A stretch of 64,000 nt of DNA from Lentisphaeria bacterium (GCA_016288215.1 JAEEYQ010000067.1:1-64000), one strand, 5' to 3'. Positions 1-8,811 are shown, counted from the first letter of the stretch. The notes: generated by a model from the letters alone, not told the origin. Numbers and translations: made by a program.

Positions 1-351
1 CATTGATTCTTCTGTGTCTGCGGGAACAGCACACAGACTATACCATGAGTTGTCATCATAAGCAAACGCAAAGAGCCGTAAAGGCGTAGCCGATTGGCTC
101 TGACCACGGTCAAAGCCCGTGGTTTTCTGAGCCGCAATAAAATATGGATTCCCCACAACCGCATCGGCTGGGTGGCTGAATCTTGTGTCTGCGGACAAGT
201 TTTTCGATGATTCCGTCAGGCAACCTCTTGCAATTTCTGTAAGTACGGTCATAGTATGTTTTTGCAGGGTCACGACAGCTCTTTGGCCGCGGGGTTGCTT
301 CCATTGAGGATGTCCTGAGACGATTCTTCGCCGGCTGGCTTCTCCATCCAT
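1..351 (-). CDS. unknown partial ORF running off the left edge
   Basis: On the minus strand an ORF opens with ATG at 351 and stays open to base 1, about 117 codons, with a stop (TAA) just upstream of the start. I recognise no domain; the end reads as an aromatic-rich stretch followed by a cysteine and acidic residues. It would be divergent from ispD, with only about 30 bp of AT-rich sequence between them (TATAAT-like at 352-357). No Shine-Dalgarno is visible. The part near 66-125 holds two hairpins (ACCACGG/CCGTGGT and GAGCC/GGCTC) that resemble the intergenic repeats elsewhere in the window, so this could equally be a degenerate non-coding stretch. Confidence 0.25.
   Translation of the reverse strand, partial: MDGEASRRRIVSGHPQWKQPRGQRAVVTLQKHTMTVLTEIARGCLTESSKNLSADTRFSHPADAVVGNPYFIAAQKTTGFDRGQSQSATPLRLFAFAYDDNSWYSLCAVPADTEESM
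66..125. repeat. hairpin-rich, REP-like sequence
   Basis: Two inverted repeats lie close together: GAGCC...GGCTC around 72-100 and a perfect 7-bp stem ACCACGG/CCGTGGT around 102-122. Their style (short GC stems built around GAGCC/GGCTC) matches the hairpin elements at 8455-8575 and 15360-15475. Whether this is a member of that family or chance cannot be settled here. Confidence 0.3.
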
Positions 352-381
352 ATTATAATTGTTAACATATTACAAATCAGC

Positions 382-1104
382 ATGTTAGGAAAATCTGACC
401 AGTCGCCGGCACCCATGGAGCGGATTCAAGGATGCGCCGGCGTCATTTTCGCGGCAGGAGGACGCTCCAGCCGCTTTGGCGACAACAAGCTGTTCGCCCC
501 ACTTGACGGCATGCCCCTGTTCTGCCATTGCATCCGCCGCTTTGCCCAATGGCTTCCCCTGCAGAACTGCATTCTTGTGGTGCCCAAAGGGGAGACGGAG
601 ACGTTCCGCCGTTGTCTCGAACAGTGGCAGTTGGACGCGTTGCCGCTGACGACGGGAGGGGACAGCCGTTTCGCCTCCGTAAAGGCGGGACTGGCCGCTT
701 TGCCGAAAACCGTGTCGCTAGTCGCCGTGCAGGACACCGCCAGGCCTCTGACCTCGTTGGAGCTTCTGCAACGCTGTCTTGCCAGCGCAGACCAATGCGG
801 CAGCGGCATCGCCGCCCATCATGTGGTGGACACCATCAAAGTCGCTTCCCCTCAGGGACTTGTGCAGGAGACGCCGGATCGCCGCCTCCTGTGGGCCACG
901 GAGACGCCGCAGGCTTTCCGAAGAAGCTGGCTGGAAGCGGGTTACAACGCCGCCGGAAGTGGAGCGGACACCCTGACGGACGATGCGCAGGTCGTCCAGA
1001 TGGCCGGCTATCCCGTCCAGCTGGTGGAAAACCGTGCTCCAAATCTGAAAGTCACTTACCCTCAAGACCTTGCATTGGCGCAAGCCCTATTGGCAAATTC
1101 CTAA
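382..1104 (+). CDS. ispD: 2-C-methyl-D-erythritol 4-phosphate cytidylyltransferase IspD
   Basis: Cytosolic enzyme of the MEP isoprenoid pathway that joins CTP and methylerythritol phosphate. The 240-aa product has the family signatures in order: the nucleotide-binding loop AAGGRSSRFGDNK near residues 25-37, GGDSRFASVKAGL near 92-104, a VQDTARP stretch where most relatives have VHDAARP, TETPQAF near 175, TDDAQVV near 200, and NLKVTYPQDLALA at the C-terminus. Length fits the family (about 230). No Shine-Dalgarno precedes ATG 382; ATG 415 (MERIQGCAG) is an equally good start and gives a more typical N-terminus. The stop codon and last two residues (AAT TCC TAA) are the first unit of a TAATTCC heptamer array. 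Confidence 0.93.
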   Translation: MLGKSDQSPAPMERIQGCAGVIFAAGGRSSRFGDNKLFAPLDGMPLFCHCIRRFAQWLPLQNCILVVPKGETETFRRCLEQWQLDALPLTTGGDSRFASVKAGLAALPKTVSLVAVQDTARPLTSLELLQRCLASADQCGSGIAAHHVVDTIKVASPQGLVQETPDRRLLWATETPQAFRRSWLEAGYNAAGSGADTLTDDAQVVQMAGYPVQLVENRAPNLKVTYPQDLALAQALLANS

Positions 1105-1147
1105 CCTCTAATTTCTATTTTCTAATTTCTAATTCCTAATTTTCTAT
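1096..1147. repeat. TAATTCC heptamer array
   Basis: Degenerate tandem heptamers of the type TAATTCC/TAATTTC directly after and overlapping the ispD stop. The array borders the 175-bp hairpin element on its left; a second array at 1361-1406 borders it on the right. Confidence 0.85.
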
Positions 1148-1166
1148 GCTTCTTTAGGTTGAAATT

Positions 1167-1344
1167 GACGTTTTCTGCCGCCCCTTCAGGGCTTGAACAA
1201 TCGTAACAATCTGCCATACCCGGGGTTACGCTTGCCGCTTCGCGGCCACGCTTACCCCGGGCTGTGCTCCGCCGCCCCTTCGGGGCTGACGCGCGAACTG
1301 CAATGTCACTTCGAAAAATGATACTCTACCCTAATGTGGTATAA
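1167..1344 (+). repeat. GC-rich hairpin element, copy 1 of inverted pair
   Basis: About 175 bp made of nested hairpins: CCGCCCCTTC...GAAGGGGCGG-type arms, a CCCGGGG/CCCCGGG pair, and GCCGCTTCGCGGC. A near-identical copy in the opposite orientation lies at 21062-21236. The differences I can see are confined to a few positions, mainly toward the AT-rich end that reads ACCCTAATGTGGTATA. No ORF is preserved, so it is non-coding. Confidence 0.9.
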
Positions 1345-1360
1345 ATCGTTGACTCCACTG

Positions 1361-1406
1361 AAATTCCTAATTCCTAATTCCTAATTTCTCATTCCCAATT
1401 CCCCTT
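1361..1406. repeat. TAATTCC heptamer array
   Basis: Five to six units of TAATTCC and variants. It overlaps the 3' end of arfB (minus strand), whose last codons (AAT TGG GAA TGA) are themselves degenerate units of the same heptamer. Confidence 0.85.
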
Positions 1407-1820
1407 CCGCCGTCCACCTTTGACTTCCGAATGACGACGCTTCTGCTCCAGACGTTTTTCACGGCTAGCCAACGTGGGCCGTGTCTTGCGGCGGACTTTC
1501 GGCAGACGGGCCGCCTCCTTCAGCAGCGCCGTAAAGTGCTCCAAAACCAGCTCACGATTGCGATGTTGGCTTCTGGACTCCCGCGCCTCCATCGTGAGCA
1601 GCCCCTCTTTGCCAAGACGACTTCCCGCCAAATGGCGCAGACGCTCCATCACCGCAGGGGGCAAATGCTCGACGGGACATTGCCAACGCAGCTGCACGGC
1701 GCTGTCCGTCCGGTTCACCCCCTGTCCGCCAGGTCCGTCCGCCCTACAGCAGACAAAGGAAACGTCATCCATCGCGATTTGCCATTGCGGCGTGATGAAA
1801 ATCGTGTTTTCCGCATCCAT
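1389..1820 (-). CDS. arfB: ArfB-type peptide-chain release factor (ribosome rescue)
   Basis: Codon-independent peptidyl-tRNA hydrolase that frees ribosomes stalled without a stop codon. The 143-aa product carries the catalytic loop GPGGQGVNRTDSAV with GGQ at about residues 31-33, and ends in a basic tail (KVRRKTRPTLASREKR...) that in this family enters the mRNA channel. It lacks the stop-recognition domain of RF1/RF2, which sets it apart from them. ATG 1820 is chosen because AGGAGG lies at the right distance upstream; the frame can be extended to 1907 but without support. Upstream is a possible promoter, TTGACA at 1874-1879 on the minus strand followed by very AT-rich sequence. The C-terminus runs into a heptamer array. 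Confidence 0.92.
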   Translation of the reverse strand: MDAENTIFITPQWQIAMDDVSFVCCRADGPGGQGVNRTDSAVQLRWQCPVEHLPPAVMERLRHLAGSRLGKEGLLTMEARESRSQHRNRELVLEHFTALLKEAARLPKVRRKTRPTLASREKRLEQKRRHSEVKGGRRKGNWE

Positions 1821-2047
1821 CTCACTCCTCCTATAACAATATATATAATATAACATGGCAATGGAAGAGAATTTGTCAAACAAAAAGGGCCAGCCGCCAC
1901 TTGCCAAAAATGCAGGAGATGAATAAATTAATGAACAGTTTGTTCAACCTGTTCCGTTTGCAGACGGCATCAGTCAAGGAGTTTTGCACGTCCACGACAG
2001 TCTGTTTCTTCCCCCACTGGCCCGATTCCCCTAACCCCTTCATTCCC

Positions 2048-2356
2048 ATGCACCTGACTCAAGCCGCCTTAAGCCATCTGACCCATCTGCTGGACCGCTC
2101 CGGCCACGGCGGCGACGGCTATGTCTTCTCCGGCTGCGTGGGAAACTGCCGCGGCAGCGTCCCCCTTCTCCAGCCAGCTCCTCTGCCGCCGGAGGGCTTT
2201 CTCACCATAACGGCGGAGGGACTCCGCTTCTTCATCCCTCCTGAATACCACGACGTCATGACCACCGCCACCATGGACTATGAAGGCGGCCTGTTCGGGC
2301 GGGGACTGAACCTGACTTGGCCCCACCGTCCGGGCGGCTGTCCCAACTGCTCCTGA
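2048..2356 (+). CDS. IscA/HesB-like iron-sulfur carrier-type protein
   Basis: A 102-aa protein whose pattern fits the HesB/IscA fold: an initial helix (LTQAALSHLTHLL), a GCVGNCRG turn (Cys 30 and 34), a conserved TMDYEGGLFGRGLNLTWP stretch near 75-92, and a C-terminal GGCPNCS (Cys 98 and 101). IscA proteins use three Cys, the last two as CGC; here the last pair is CXXC, so it is a divergent member and cluster binding is inferred. The frame is open upstream to a TTG at 1901, but family alignment supports ATG 2048. It is followed 5 bp later by the YprB-like gene, suggesting co-transcription. Confidence 0.65.
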   Translation: MHLTQAALSHLTHLLDRSGHGGDGYVFSGCVGNCRGSVPLLQPAPLPPEGFLTITAEGLRFFIPPEYHDVMTTATMDYEGGLFGRGLNLTWPHRPGGCPNCS

Positions 2357-2361
2357 CTCCC

Positions 2362-3375
2362 ATGCCCTTCCGCTCCTCAACCTCGCCAAAGCACCCCATC
2401 GGCAACCTCGACGCAGACCCCTTCCTGCATTTTCCAGGCATCGGCCCCTGCCGTCAGCAGCAGCTCTACGACTGCGGCATTGTCCAATGGGAGCAGATTG
2501 GCCCCGAGCCGCCTCCTGAATTGCACTGTCTCCACTCCCATTGGCCGGCCATCCGCTCCATGGCACGGCAATGCATTGCGGCCAGGCAGACGCAGAATTT
2601 GGGTTTCCTGGCCTCGACCTTGGTCAGCCCCGATCGTTGGCGTATACTTGCAAATCATTGGAAACAAGCAGCTTACATCGATATTGAGACATCTGGACTG
2701 GACATGGACAGCGTCATCACCGTCATCGCCGCCTGGCAGGAAGGCACCCTTCGGCTTTTTGTCCAAGGGGAAAATCTCGAGGATTTTTTGGACTACATCG
2801 ACACCGTGCCGCTGGCCGTCACGTTCAACGGCAGCACCTTTGACTTTCCCGTCATCTGTCGTCAATTCCATATTCATGAACTGCCTCCGCCCCATCTGGA
2901 TCTGCGTTGGATCTGCCATCACGCCGGCTGGCACGGCGGTCTCAAATCCATTGAACGACAGTTGCAACTCACTCGGCCAGAGGATCTTCAGGAAGTCGAT
3001 GGCAATGTGGCCGTTTGGCTTTGGCAGCAATGGGAGCAGCATCACGCCGAATCCGCAAGAGCTCGGCTCCTGCGGTATTGCTCCGCCGATGTGATAATGT
3101 TGGAACAAGTTGTGGCAAAACTACTTAAAGATGATTCAGCGATTACAGCGACCCGTCTGAAAGCCTGCTGGAAGACGTTGGACGCCATCGTTCCTCCGCC
3201 ATCCCCCTCTACAACATTCGCTTCAACGGTACCGTCCCCCTCGCCGTCGGAGGCTCGGCCCGCGCCAACGCCATCCCCCTCCGCCGCACCGCCGCCATCT
3301 CCCTCTGCCGTGCAACCCGCCCTGTCCCCTCCGGCTCTGGAACGGCTCCGCACCTTTCTTTCGAGGAAACGCTGA
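2362..3375 (+). CDS. YprB-like DEDDy exonuclease/RNase H-fold protein
   Basis: A 337-aa protein with the YprB ribonuclease-H-like (DEDD) fold: YIDIETSGLD (metal-binding Asp-Glu), a TFNGSTFDFPVICRQF block, and YCSADVIMLEQ (Tyr and last Asp), all within residues about 100-265. The N-terminal part has a helix-hairpin-like stretch (FPGIGPCRQQQLYDCGI) seen before such domains. After the nuclease domain comes an unusual Pro/Ser-rich linker of about 50 residues and a short basic end. ATG 2362, 5 bp after the previous stop, is preferred to TTG 2317, which would overlap it. The exact substrate is unknown. Confidence 0.75.
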   Translation: MPFRSSTSPKHPIGNLDADPFLHFPGIGPCRQQQLYDCGIVQWEQIGPEPPPELHCLHSHWPAIRSMARQCIAARQTQNLGFLASTLVSPDRWRILANHWKQAAYIDIETSGLDMDSVITVIAAWQEGTLRLFVQGENLEDFLDYIDTVPLAVTFNGSTFDFPVICRQFHIHELPPPHLDLRWICHHAGWHGGLKSIERQLQLTRPEDLQEVDGNVAVWLWQQWEQHHAESARARLLRYCSADVIMLEQVVAKLLKDDSAITATRLKACWKTLDAIVPPPSPSTTFASTVPSPSPSEARPAPTPSPSAAPPPSPSAVQPALSPPALERLRTFLSRKR

Positions 3376-3378
3376 CTC

Positions 3379-5109
3379 ATGAAACGCCCCCACGCCATGC
3401 AATGCGCTGTTGTCGTGTTTTGCACCATTTTGTCATGCTCTGTCGTGACAGCAGCAGCCCTTTCCTCCCCCATGGACGTGCTGTCGCATCGCGCCAACGC
3501 CCTTGCCGGCAGCGACTTGGACCTCGCCTACCGTGAAACGGAAGAGGCCTTCAACAAGCTCCTCGGCAATGCCGCCGCCCCCTTGCCCGTCCCCCGGCTG
3601 GCCATGCTCACGGTGTTGGCCGACAGTCTGATTCTACTGGAAGCCGCTCAACAACAGCATGTTACGCCAATCAGCAAAGATCTGGCCCTTTGGCTGTTCC
3701 GCAGTCCGGAGACCAGTGCCGCCCTCATGGACAACCTGTCTCTGCCGCAGGACAACCTGCCTCAGGTTTTCGCCATTCTACAGACCCTGTTCGACGCTGA
3801 GCTTCCCGCCAAACGCAACGCCAACTTTCCCCTCATGCTCGCCATGGCGTTGGTGTGGGACGCCCCCCGCCCATCTCTCCATCGGCAAATCGCCCCCGCC
3901 AGCCAGCTCCCCTATCAGCCTGACCTCGTAAATCGCTATCACTTTTTCGCGGAAGGATTTGCATCTGGTGACGCCCCCATCCCCCTGCCCCGCCTGACCA
4001 TCTCCGGCCTCTGCATGGTCGTGGACACCCCCGTGCCCGTCTCGGAGCTTCAATGGGCCAAGGCCAACATCAAGCCCAACCGTTGGGAGGAATGCTACAA
4101 ATCCATCCGCTATCGGGATGAACGGGTCCAAAACGGACAGTACCTTTGGGATGAGGCACCCTACACGTTGGAGGCCATCCGCAACCATGGGGGCATCTGC
4201 ACCGACCAGGCCGCCTTCACGGTCATCGCCGCCAAGGCTTGGGGCGTCCCCGCCATCCTGTTCGCGGGCGTGGGAAGCCGAGGCGCCCATGCCTGGCTCG
4301 CCTGGCAGAAAAATCCCCGCAGCTGGGTCATGGACACGGGCCGCTACCGCCGCGCCGCCTTCACCACTGGCGTGGGCATCTGGCCCTCCACAGGAGAGGA
4401 AATCAACGACCATCTGCTGCCCCTCTATCTGGCTCAAAGCTCTACAGAGGCCTCCTCCGCAAACGGACTGTGCCGTCTGGCGGAATGTCTGCTGCGCCGC
4501 CAACGGACGAAAGCCACCGACGACGCGCTGAAAATCGTCCGCACCCAGCGCTCCACCCATCTTCCTGCGTGGAAGCTCCTGGAGGAGAGGCACAAAGACA
4601 ATCCCAAGAAGCTACTCGCCCTATATGAAGAGGCCATAAAGGCCTTCGCGTCCTATCCGGATGTCCAGGCCCATTTTCTCCGCCATCAGGTTTCCCTTCT
4701 CAACGCCCTTGGCAGAATGGACGAGGCGCTGGCGTGCCTCAGCCATCTTCCCACGGAAATCCGCCGACGGGATGACCTGCGACGGGATCTGGGCGTCGCC
4801 CCTGTCATCGCCCTCATGGCCCAAAAGAATCCGGAAACCGCCCGCCTCAAGCTGCAGCAGTTCCTCCGCCAGAATCGGGACGATGGCATTAAACTCTTCC
4901 CGCTCATTGACTTCTATCTCGACCTGACTCGCGAACACCATATGACGACGGAGGCCCTCACCTTTCTGAAGACCTTCATCGGCAACCTCACCGTCGCCCT
5001 GCGAAAGGATTTGGAGCGGGAGCCCAGCCTGAACGCCAAACTTCAGGGCTTTCTCGAAAAGGCACAGACGAACCATCAGACGGCGTCAGCGGAAAGGAAG
5101 GCCCATTGA
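3379..5109 (+). CDS. secreted transglutaminase-like protein with helical repeats
   Basis: The 576-aa product begins with a Sec signal peptide (VVVFCTILSCSVVTAAA). Its middle holds a transglutaminase/protease-like core: GGICTDQAAF with Cys 274, GAHAWLAW with His 304 and VMDTGRY with Asp 319, the expected Cys-His-Asp triad. The segment from about 360 on is alpha-helical and TPR-like. Likely exported and acting on peptides or peptidoglycan-associated proteins; the substrate is not readable from sequence. GAGGAAA upstream supports ATG 3379, 3 bp after the preceding stop, and tlyA follows after 1 bp, so it sits in one transcription unit with its neighbours. Confidence 0.78.
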   Translation: MKRPHAMQCAVVVFCTILSCSVVTAAALSSPMDVLSHRANALAGSDLDLAYRETEEAFNKLLGNAAAPLPVPRLAMLTVLADSLILLEAAQQQHVTPISKDLALWLFRSPETSAALMDNLSLPQDNLPQVFAILQTLFDAELPAKRNANFPLMLAMALVWDAPRPSLHRQIAPASQLPYQPDLVNRYHFFAEGFASGDAPIPLPRLTISGLCMVVDTPVPVSELQWAKANIKPNRWEECYKSIRYRDERVQNGQYLWDEAPYTLEAIRNHGGICTDQAAFTVIAAKAWGVPAILFAGVGSRGAHAWLAWQKNPRSWVMDTGRYRRAAFTTGVGIWPSTGEEINDHLLPLYLAQSSTEASSANGLCRLAECLLRRQRTKATDDALKIVRTQRSTHLPAWKLLEERHKDNPKKLLALYEEAIKAFASYPDVQAHFLRHQVSLLNALGRMDEALACLSHLPTEIRRRDDLRRDLGVAPVIALMAQKNPETARLKLQQFLRQNRDDGIKLFPLIDFYLDLTREHHMTTEALTFLKTFIGNLTVALRKDLEREPSLNAKLQGFLEKAQTNHQTASAERKAH

Positions 5110-5110
5110 C

Positions 5111-5860
5111 ATGGCAAAGATCCGCGCCGACCAACGTTGCCTCGCCCTCGGACTGGCACCCTCCCGAAGCGCGGCCCTGAATCTCATTCGGATGGGACTC
5201 ATCGCACTGCCAGATGGCACACCCTTGGCCAAGGCGGGCCAAATGATTTCAGAAGATACTGTACTGCAACGTCTTACAGATTTTCCATATGTCAGCAGGG
5301 CAGCTGGCAAACTGCTGCCCGCCATTGAAAAGCACCATCCGCCCATCGACAACGCCGTGGCGTTGGACGTCGGTGCCTCCACCGGCGGCTTCACCCAAGT
5401 CCTTTTGGAAAAGGGTGCCGCCATGGTCTATGCGGTGGATGTGGGGCATGGCCAGCTCCACGAAAGCCTGCGCCATGACCCACGCGTCGTCTCTTTGGAA
5501 GGCGTCAACGCCAAAGAGTTGTCTAAAGCATTGATACCACGACCTATCGACATTCTTGTAGCGGACGTATCCTTCATCTCGCTGACGAAAGTCCTTCCCG
5601 CCTGCGCCCCCCTTTTGGCTGACAATGCATGGATCATGGTGCTGATCAAGCCCCAATTCGAGGCGGGCCCCGCCGACGTGGGCAAGGGCGGCGTGGTTCG
5701 CGACGAAATCGTCCGCGCCCGCTGCGTCCGCCACGTCGTGGATTTCGCCGTGGACCACTTCGGCTGGCGGCATGGGGACACCCTGCCCTCTCCCGTCCCC
5801 GGCCCCGACGGCAACCGCGAATTCGTCGCCGTATTCACAAAAGGGGACTCTGAAATCTAG
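5111..5860 (+). CDS. tlyA: TlyA-family rRNA 2'-O-methyltransferase
   Basis: SAM-dependent methyltransferase of the TlyA (hemolysin A-like) family that modifies ribosomal RNA ribose. The 249-aa product has an N-terminal S4 RNA-binding domain (RADQRCLALGLAPSRSAALN, residues about 4-65) and a Rossmann methyltransferase domain: ALDVGASTGGFTQVLL (SAM loop, about 84-99), YAVDVGHGQLHESLR, DVSFISLTKVLP and LIKPQFEAG, matching the K-D-K-E type catalytic residues. Length is normal for the family. It starts one base after the transglutaminase-like gene, with AAGGAAGG as ribosome-binding site inside the end of that gene. Confidence 0.92.
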   Translation: MAKIRADQRCLALGLAPSRSAALNLIRMGLIALPDGTPLAKAGQMISEDTVLQRLTDFPYVSRAAGKLLPAIEKHHPPIDNAVALDVGASTGGFTQVLLEKGAAMVYAVDVGHGQLHESLRHDPRVVSLEGVNAKELSKALIPRPIDILVADVSFISLTKVLPACAPLLADNAWIMVLIKPQFEAGPADVGKGGVVRDEIVRARCVRHVVDFAVDHFGWRHGDTLPSPVPGPDGNREFVAVFTKGDSEI

Positions 5861-5943
5861 AATCTCCCTAATACCTTATTATATTAAGGACTGATTCGTT
5901 TTTCCGCAATCAACCCATTGGTTTCAACAAAAGGAAATCTGCA

Positions 5944-7149
5944 ATGAAAGTCGTGCTTGCCTACTCCGGAGGACTGGACACCTCCTGCATCTTGGTCTGG
6001 CTAAGGGAAAAATATGGCGCGGAGGTGGTCACCTACTGTGCGGATGTCGGTCAGGGCGAGGAACTTGACGGCCTTCACGAGAAGGCATACGCCACGGGCG
6101 CCGTCAAATCCTACGTGGAGGACTTGACGGAGGAGTTCGCGCGGGACTATGTCTTCCCCATGTTCCAGGCCAACGCCATCTACGAGAACATGTACCTTCT
6201 GGGCACCTCCATCGCCCGCCCCGTCATCGCCAAGCACTTGGTTCAGGTGGCCAAAGAGGAGAACGCGGAATTCATCTGCCACGGCGCCACTGGCAAGGGC
6301 AACGACCAGATTCGCTTCGAGCTGAGCGCCTACGCCCTCAACCCGCAAATCAAGGTCATCGCCCCATGGCGCAGCCCCGACTGGACCTTCAAGTCCCGCA
6401 CGGATCTGATGAAATACGCCGCTGACCGCAAGATTCCCATCACCGTCAGCGCCGCCAAACCCTATTCCATGGATCGTAACCTCCTCCATATCAGCTTCGA
6501 AGGCGGTATTTTGGAAGATCCGTGGCAGGAGCCGCCCGTGGAGACCCACGTGCTGACCGTCCCCGTGGAAAAGGCGCCGGACACCCCTGAATACATCACC
6601 ATTGAATTCCTTAAGGGCAACCCCGTGGCCATCAACGGCCAGAAGCTCAGCCCCGCCGCCCTCATGAAGGAGCTCAACCGCCTGGGCGGCAAGCACGCCA
6701 TCGGCCGCATCGACATTGTGGAGACCCGCTTCACGGGCATGAAGGACCGCGGCGTCTATGAGACCCCCGGCGGCACCATCCTCTTCCATGCCCACCGCGC
6801 CATGGAATCCATCTGCATGGACCGCGAAGTCATGAGCATGCGCGACCAGCTCATCCCGCAGTACGCCAACCTGATCTACAATGGCTTCTGGTTCGCCCCC
6901 GAGCGGGAGTTCATCCAGGCCGCCATCACGAAGAGCCAGGAGAACGTCACGGGCGAAGTCCGCTGCAAGTTGTACAAAGGCAACTGCTTCATCGTCGGCC
7001 GCCGCTCCCCCTACACGCTGTATGATCCGGAAGTCGTTACCTTTGAGGCAGATGACGTCTACAATCAGGGCGACGCCACCGGCTTCATCAAACTCAACGC
7101 GCTGCGCCTCCGCATCGCCGCCAACGCGAAGAAGCCTCCGCTGGCCTGA
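5944..7149 (+). CDS. argG: argininosuccinate synthase
   Basis: Cytosolic enzyme of arginine biosynthesis that joins citrulline and aspartate with ATP cleavage. The 401-aa protein has the P-loop-like ATP site AYSGGLDTS at residues 6-14, [13 protein letters not shown] at about 114-126, and family-wide blocks such as [19 protein letters not shown] and [19 protein letters not shown]. Length is typical (about 400). AAAGGAAA sits 8 bp before the ATG. An 83-bp AT-rich gap separates it from tlyA, so it may have its own promoter. No other arg gene is in the window. Confidence 0.97.
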   Translation: MKVVLAYSGGLDTSCILVWLREKYGAEVVTYCADVGQGEELDGLHEKAYATGAVKSYVEDLTEEFARDYVFPMFQANAIYENMYLLGTSIARPVIAKHLVQVAKEENAEFICHGATGKGNDQIRFELSAYALNPQIKVIAPWRSPDWTFKSRTDLMKYAADRKIPITVSAAKPYSMDRNLLHISFEGGILEDPWQEPPVETHVLTVPVEKAPDTPEYITIEFLKGNPVAINGQKLSPAALMKELNRLGGKHAIGRIDIVETRFTGMKDRGVYETPGGTILFHAHRAMESICMDREVMSMRDQLIPQYANLIYNGFWFAPEREFIQAAITKSQENVTGEVRCKLYKGNCFIVGRRSPYTLYDPEVVTFEADDVYNQGDATGFIKLNALRLRIAANAKKPPLA

Positions 7150-7245
7150 ACAACCACGAACGCGGTGTCCGCAAACGGCGGCACCGCAAATGCCAACTTT
7201 CGTTGTAAAAATTACATAACACATTGAACATCAAGGAGTTACAAA

Positions 7246-8355
7246 ATGGCTGACAATTCTGCACGGGGAACCGAATCCTTTGCGGTCGCGGAGAAGAAGG
7301 AAGTCAAGAAGAAACTGCGTTGGGCCATCGTCGGCTGCGGCGGCATCAGTGGCGCCCACATGGAGGCCATCAAGCAGATTCCCGAAATCGAAGTGGTCGC
7401 CGGCTGCGACATCCTGCCGGAGCGCAACAAGGAGTTCACGGAGAAGTGGGGCGTCAAGGACACCTATGAAAAGTGGGATGACCTGCTGGCCAATGTGAAG
7501 CCGGACGTGGTGGACGTCTGCACCCCCAACGGCGTCCACGCCCCTGCGGCCATCGCCGCCTCAAACGCGGGCTGCCATGTCATCACGGAAAAGCCCATGT
7601 CCATGTCCCCCGCCGAAAGCCAGGCGATGATTGACGCCGCCAAAGCCAACGGCAAGCTGCTCTGCACGGGCTTCCAATATCGCTATCATCCGTCCTGCGA
7701 GATGTTTGTCCGCGCTCGTGAAGCCGGAGACATCGGCGACATCATGTTCGTCAAGTGCCAGGCGCTCCGCCGCCGCGGCATTCCGAACTGGGGCGTCTTC
7801 GGCCAAAAGCACCTTCAGGGCGGCGGCCCGATGATCGACATCGGCGTCCACGTGCTGGAGGCCGCCCACTACTGCATGGGCGAACCCACCCCCATCGCCG
7901 CCTCCGGCAACTGCTGGACCTACATCGGCGACAAACCCTCTGAAGTCGTAAGCTGCTGGCCCAATTGGGATTACAAGACCTTCACCGTCGAAGACCTCGC
8001 CATCGGCCAAATCCGCTTCAACACAGGCGCCCTGCTCCAGATCGAGGCCTCCTTCAGCGCCCACATCGAACATGATGTCTGGAACTTCCAGATCATGGGC
8101 ACCAAGGGCGGCTTCAATTGGGAGACCGCCACGCTGTTCACGGACCACGCCGGAACCATGGTCAACTGCAAGGCCGGATTCCTGCCCTCCGTTGGCTTCA
8201 ACACCCTGTTCGTCGAGAAGCTGAAGAACTTCGCCTACGGCTGCCTCTACGGCACCCCGCTGCGCGCCCCCGGCGAGTCCGGCATGGCTGTGCAGAAGAT
8301 GTTGGACGGCATCTACCGCTCCGCGGACATCGGCCACGAAGTCGCCATCAACTGA
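7246..8355 (+). CDS. Gfo/Idh/MocA-family oxidoreductase
   Basis: NAD(P)-dependent sugar-type dehydrogenase, 369 aa. After a charged 22-residue lead, the Rossmann domain begins with RWAIVGCGGISGAHM, and the family EKP motif is present in HVITEKPMSM near residue 112. The C-terminal domain has GGGPMIDIGVHVLEAAHYCMG, which supplies the usual active-site Asp and His. Strong Shine-Dalgarno AAGGAG lies 7 bp before the ATG. Substrate is unknown. It follows argG by 96 bp and ends at a GC-rich hairpin; it has no signal peptide. Confidence 0.88.
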   Translation: MADNSARGTESFAVAEKKEVKKKLRWAIVGCGGISGAHMEAIKQIPEIEVVAGCDILPERNKEFTEKWGVKDTYEKWDDLLANVKPDVVDVCTPNGVHAPAAIAASNAGCHVITEKPMSMSPAESQAMIDAAKANGKLLCTGFQYRYHPSCEMFVRAREAGDIGDIMFVKCQALRRRGIPNWGVFGQKHLQGGGPMIDIGVHVLEAAHYCMGEPTPIAASGNCWTYIGDKPSEVVSCWPNWDYKTFTVEDLAIGQIRFNTGALLQIEASFSAHIEHDVWNFQIMGTKGGFNWETATLFTDHAGTMVNCKAGFLPSVGFNTLFVEKLKNFAYGCLYGTPLRAPGESGMAVQKMLDGIYRSADIGHEVAIN

Positions 8356-8368
8356 CATGTTCCATTCA

Positions 8369-8400
8369 CGGCGGCCGGAGCCACCTCGTTCCGGCCGCCT
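8369..8400 (+). terminator. hairpin after the oxidoreductase gene
   Basis: Perfect 10-bp stem GGCGGCCGGA/TCCGGCCGCC (8370-8379 with 8390-8399) and a 10-nt loop, starting 14 bp after the stop. The following sequence is only moderately T-rich, so termination may be partial. Confidence 0.65.
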
Positions 8401-8439
8401 TCTCTCTACAACTCCACTATAATTGCTAACCCATGGCAA

Positions 8440-8605
8440 GTTCACATGTCATCATGCCTCAAAAAGAGCCGCAACGCGGCTCAATTGAGGTAACCCCGGG
8501 TTGAGCGAAGCGAAACCCGGGGGCAAGGTTTCACCCCATGGCTCCACAGCCCCAACGGGGCTGAATTACAGCCGTGAACACAGCTTTGCGGATAGGTTCT
8601 GAATA
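8440..8605 (+). repeat. GC-rich hairpin element (short family)
   Basis: Contains GAGCCGCAACGCGGCTC, then CCCCGGGTTGAGCGAAGCG, then AAACCCGGGGG, and CAGCCCCAACGGGGCTG. A close relative lies at 15335-15475 in the same orientation, and a shorter inverted relative at 15217-15335. The last bases carry TTCTGAATAGTTAC, a motif that also ends the 220-bp element at 42088-42307. Non-coding. Confidence 0.82.
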
Positions 8606-8808
8606 GTTACATTCCAAATTCCTAATTTCTAATTCCTATTTCCTACTTCCTACTTCCAAATTCCTCATTCCTAATTCCTAATTTCTAATTCCTTTTTCCT
8701 ACTTCCTACTTCCTACTTCCAAATTCCTCATTCCTAATTCCTAATTTCTAATTCCTACTTCCTACTTCCAAATTCCTCATTCCTAATTCCTAATTTCTAA
8801 TTCCTATA
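8606..8808. repeat. long TAATTCC/TACTTCC heptamer array
   Basis: About 200 bp of tandem heptamers. Single units vary (TAATTCC, TAATTTC, TACTTCC, AAATTCC, TCATTCC), but a higher-order block containing the order AAATTCC-TCATTCC-TAATTCC-TAATTTC recurs three times. The array reaches to 4 bp before the start codon of the LpxC-like gene, which has no Shine-Dalgarno; this stretch therefore forms its whole leader. Confidence 0.92.
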
Positions 8809-8811
8809 GCC

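Noticed and set aside
110-304. 64-aa minus-strand ORF at the left edge
   Set aside because: No ribosome-binding site or family; a longer frame on the same strand stays open to the edge, and the segment contains hairpin repeats.
8606-8808. Possible CRISPR array
   Set aside because: Units are 7 bp and contiguous, without unique spacers, and no cas gene is present.
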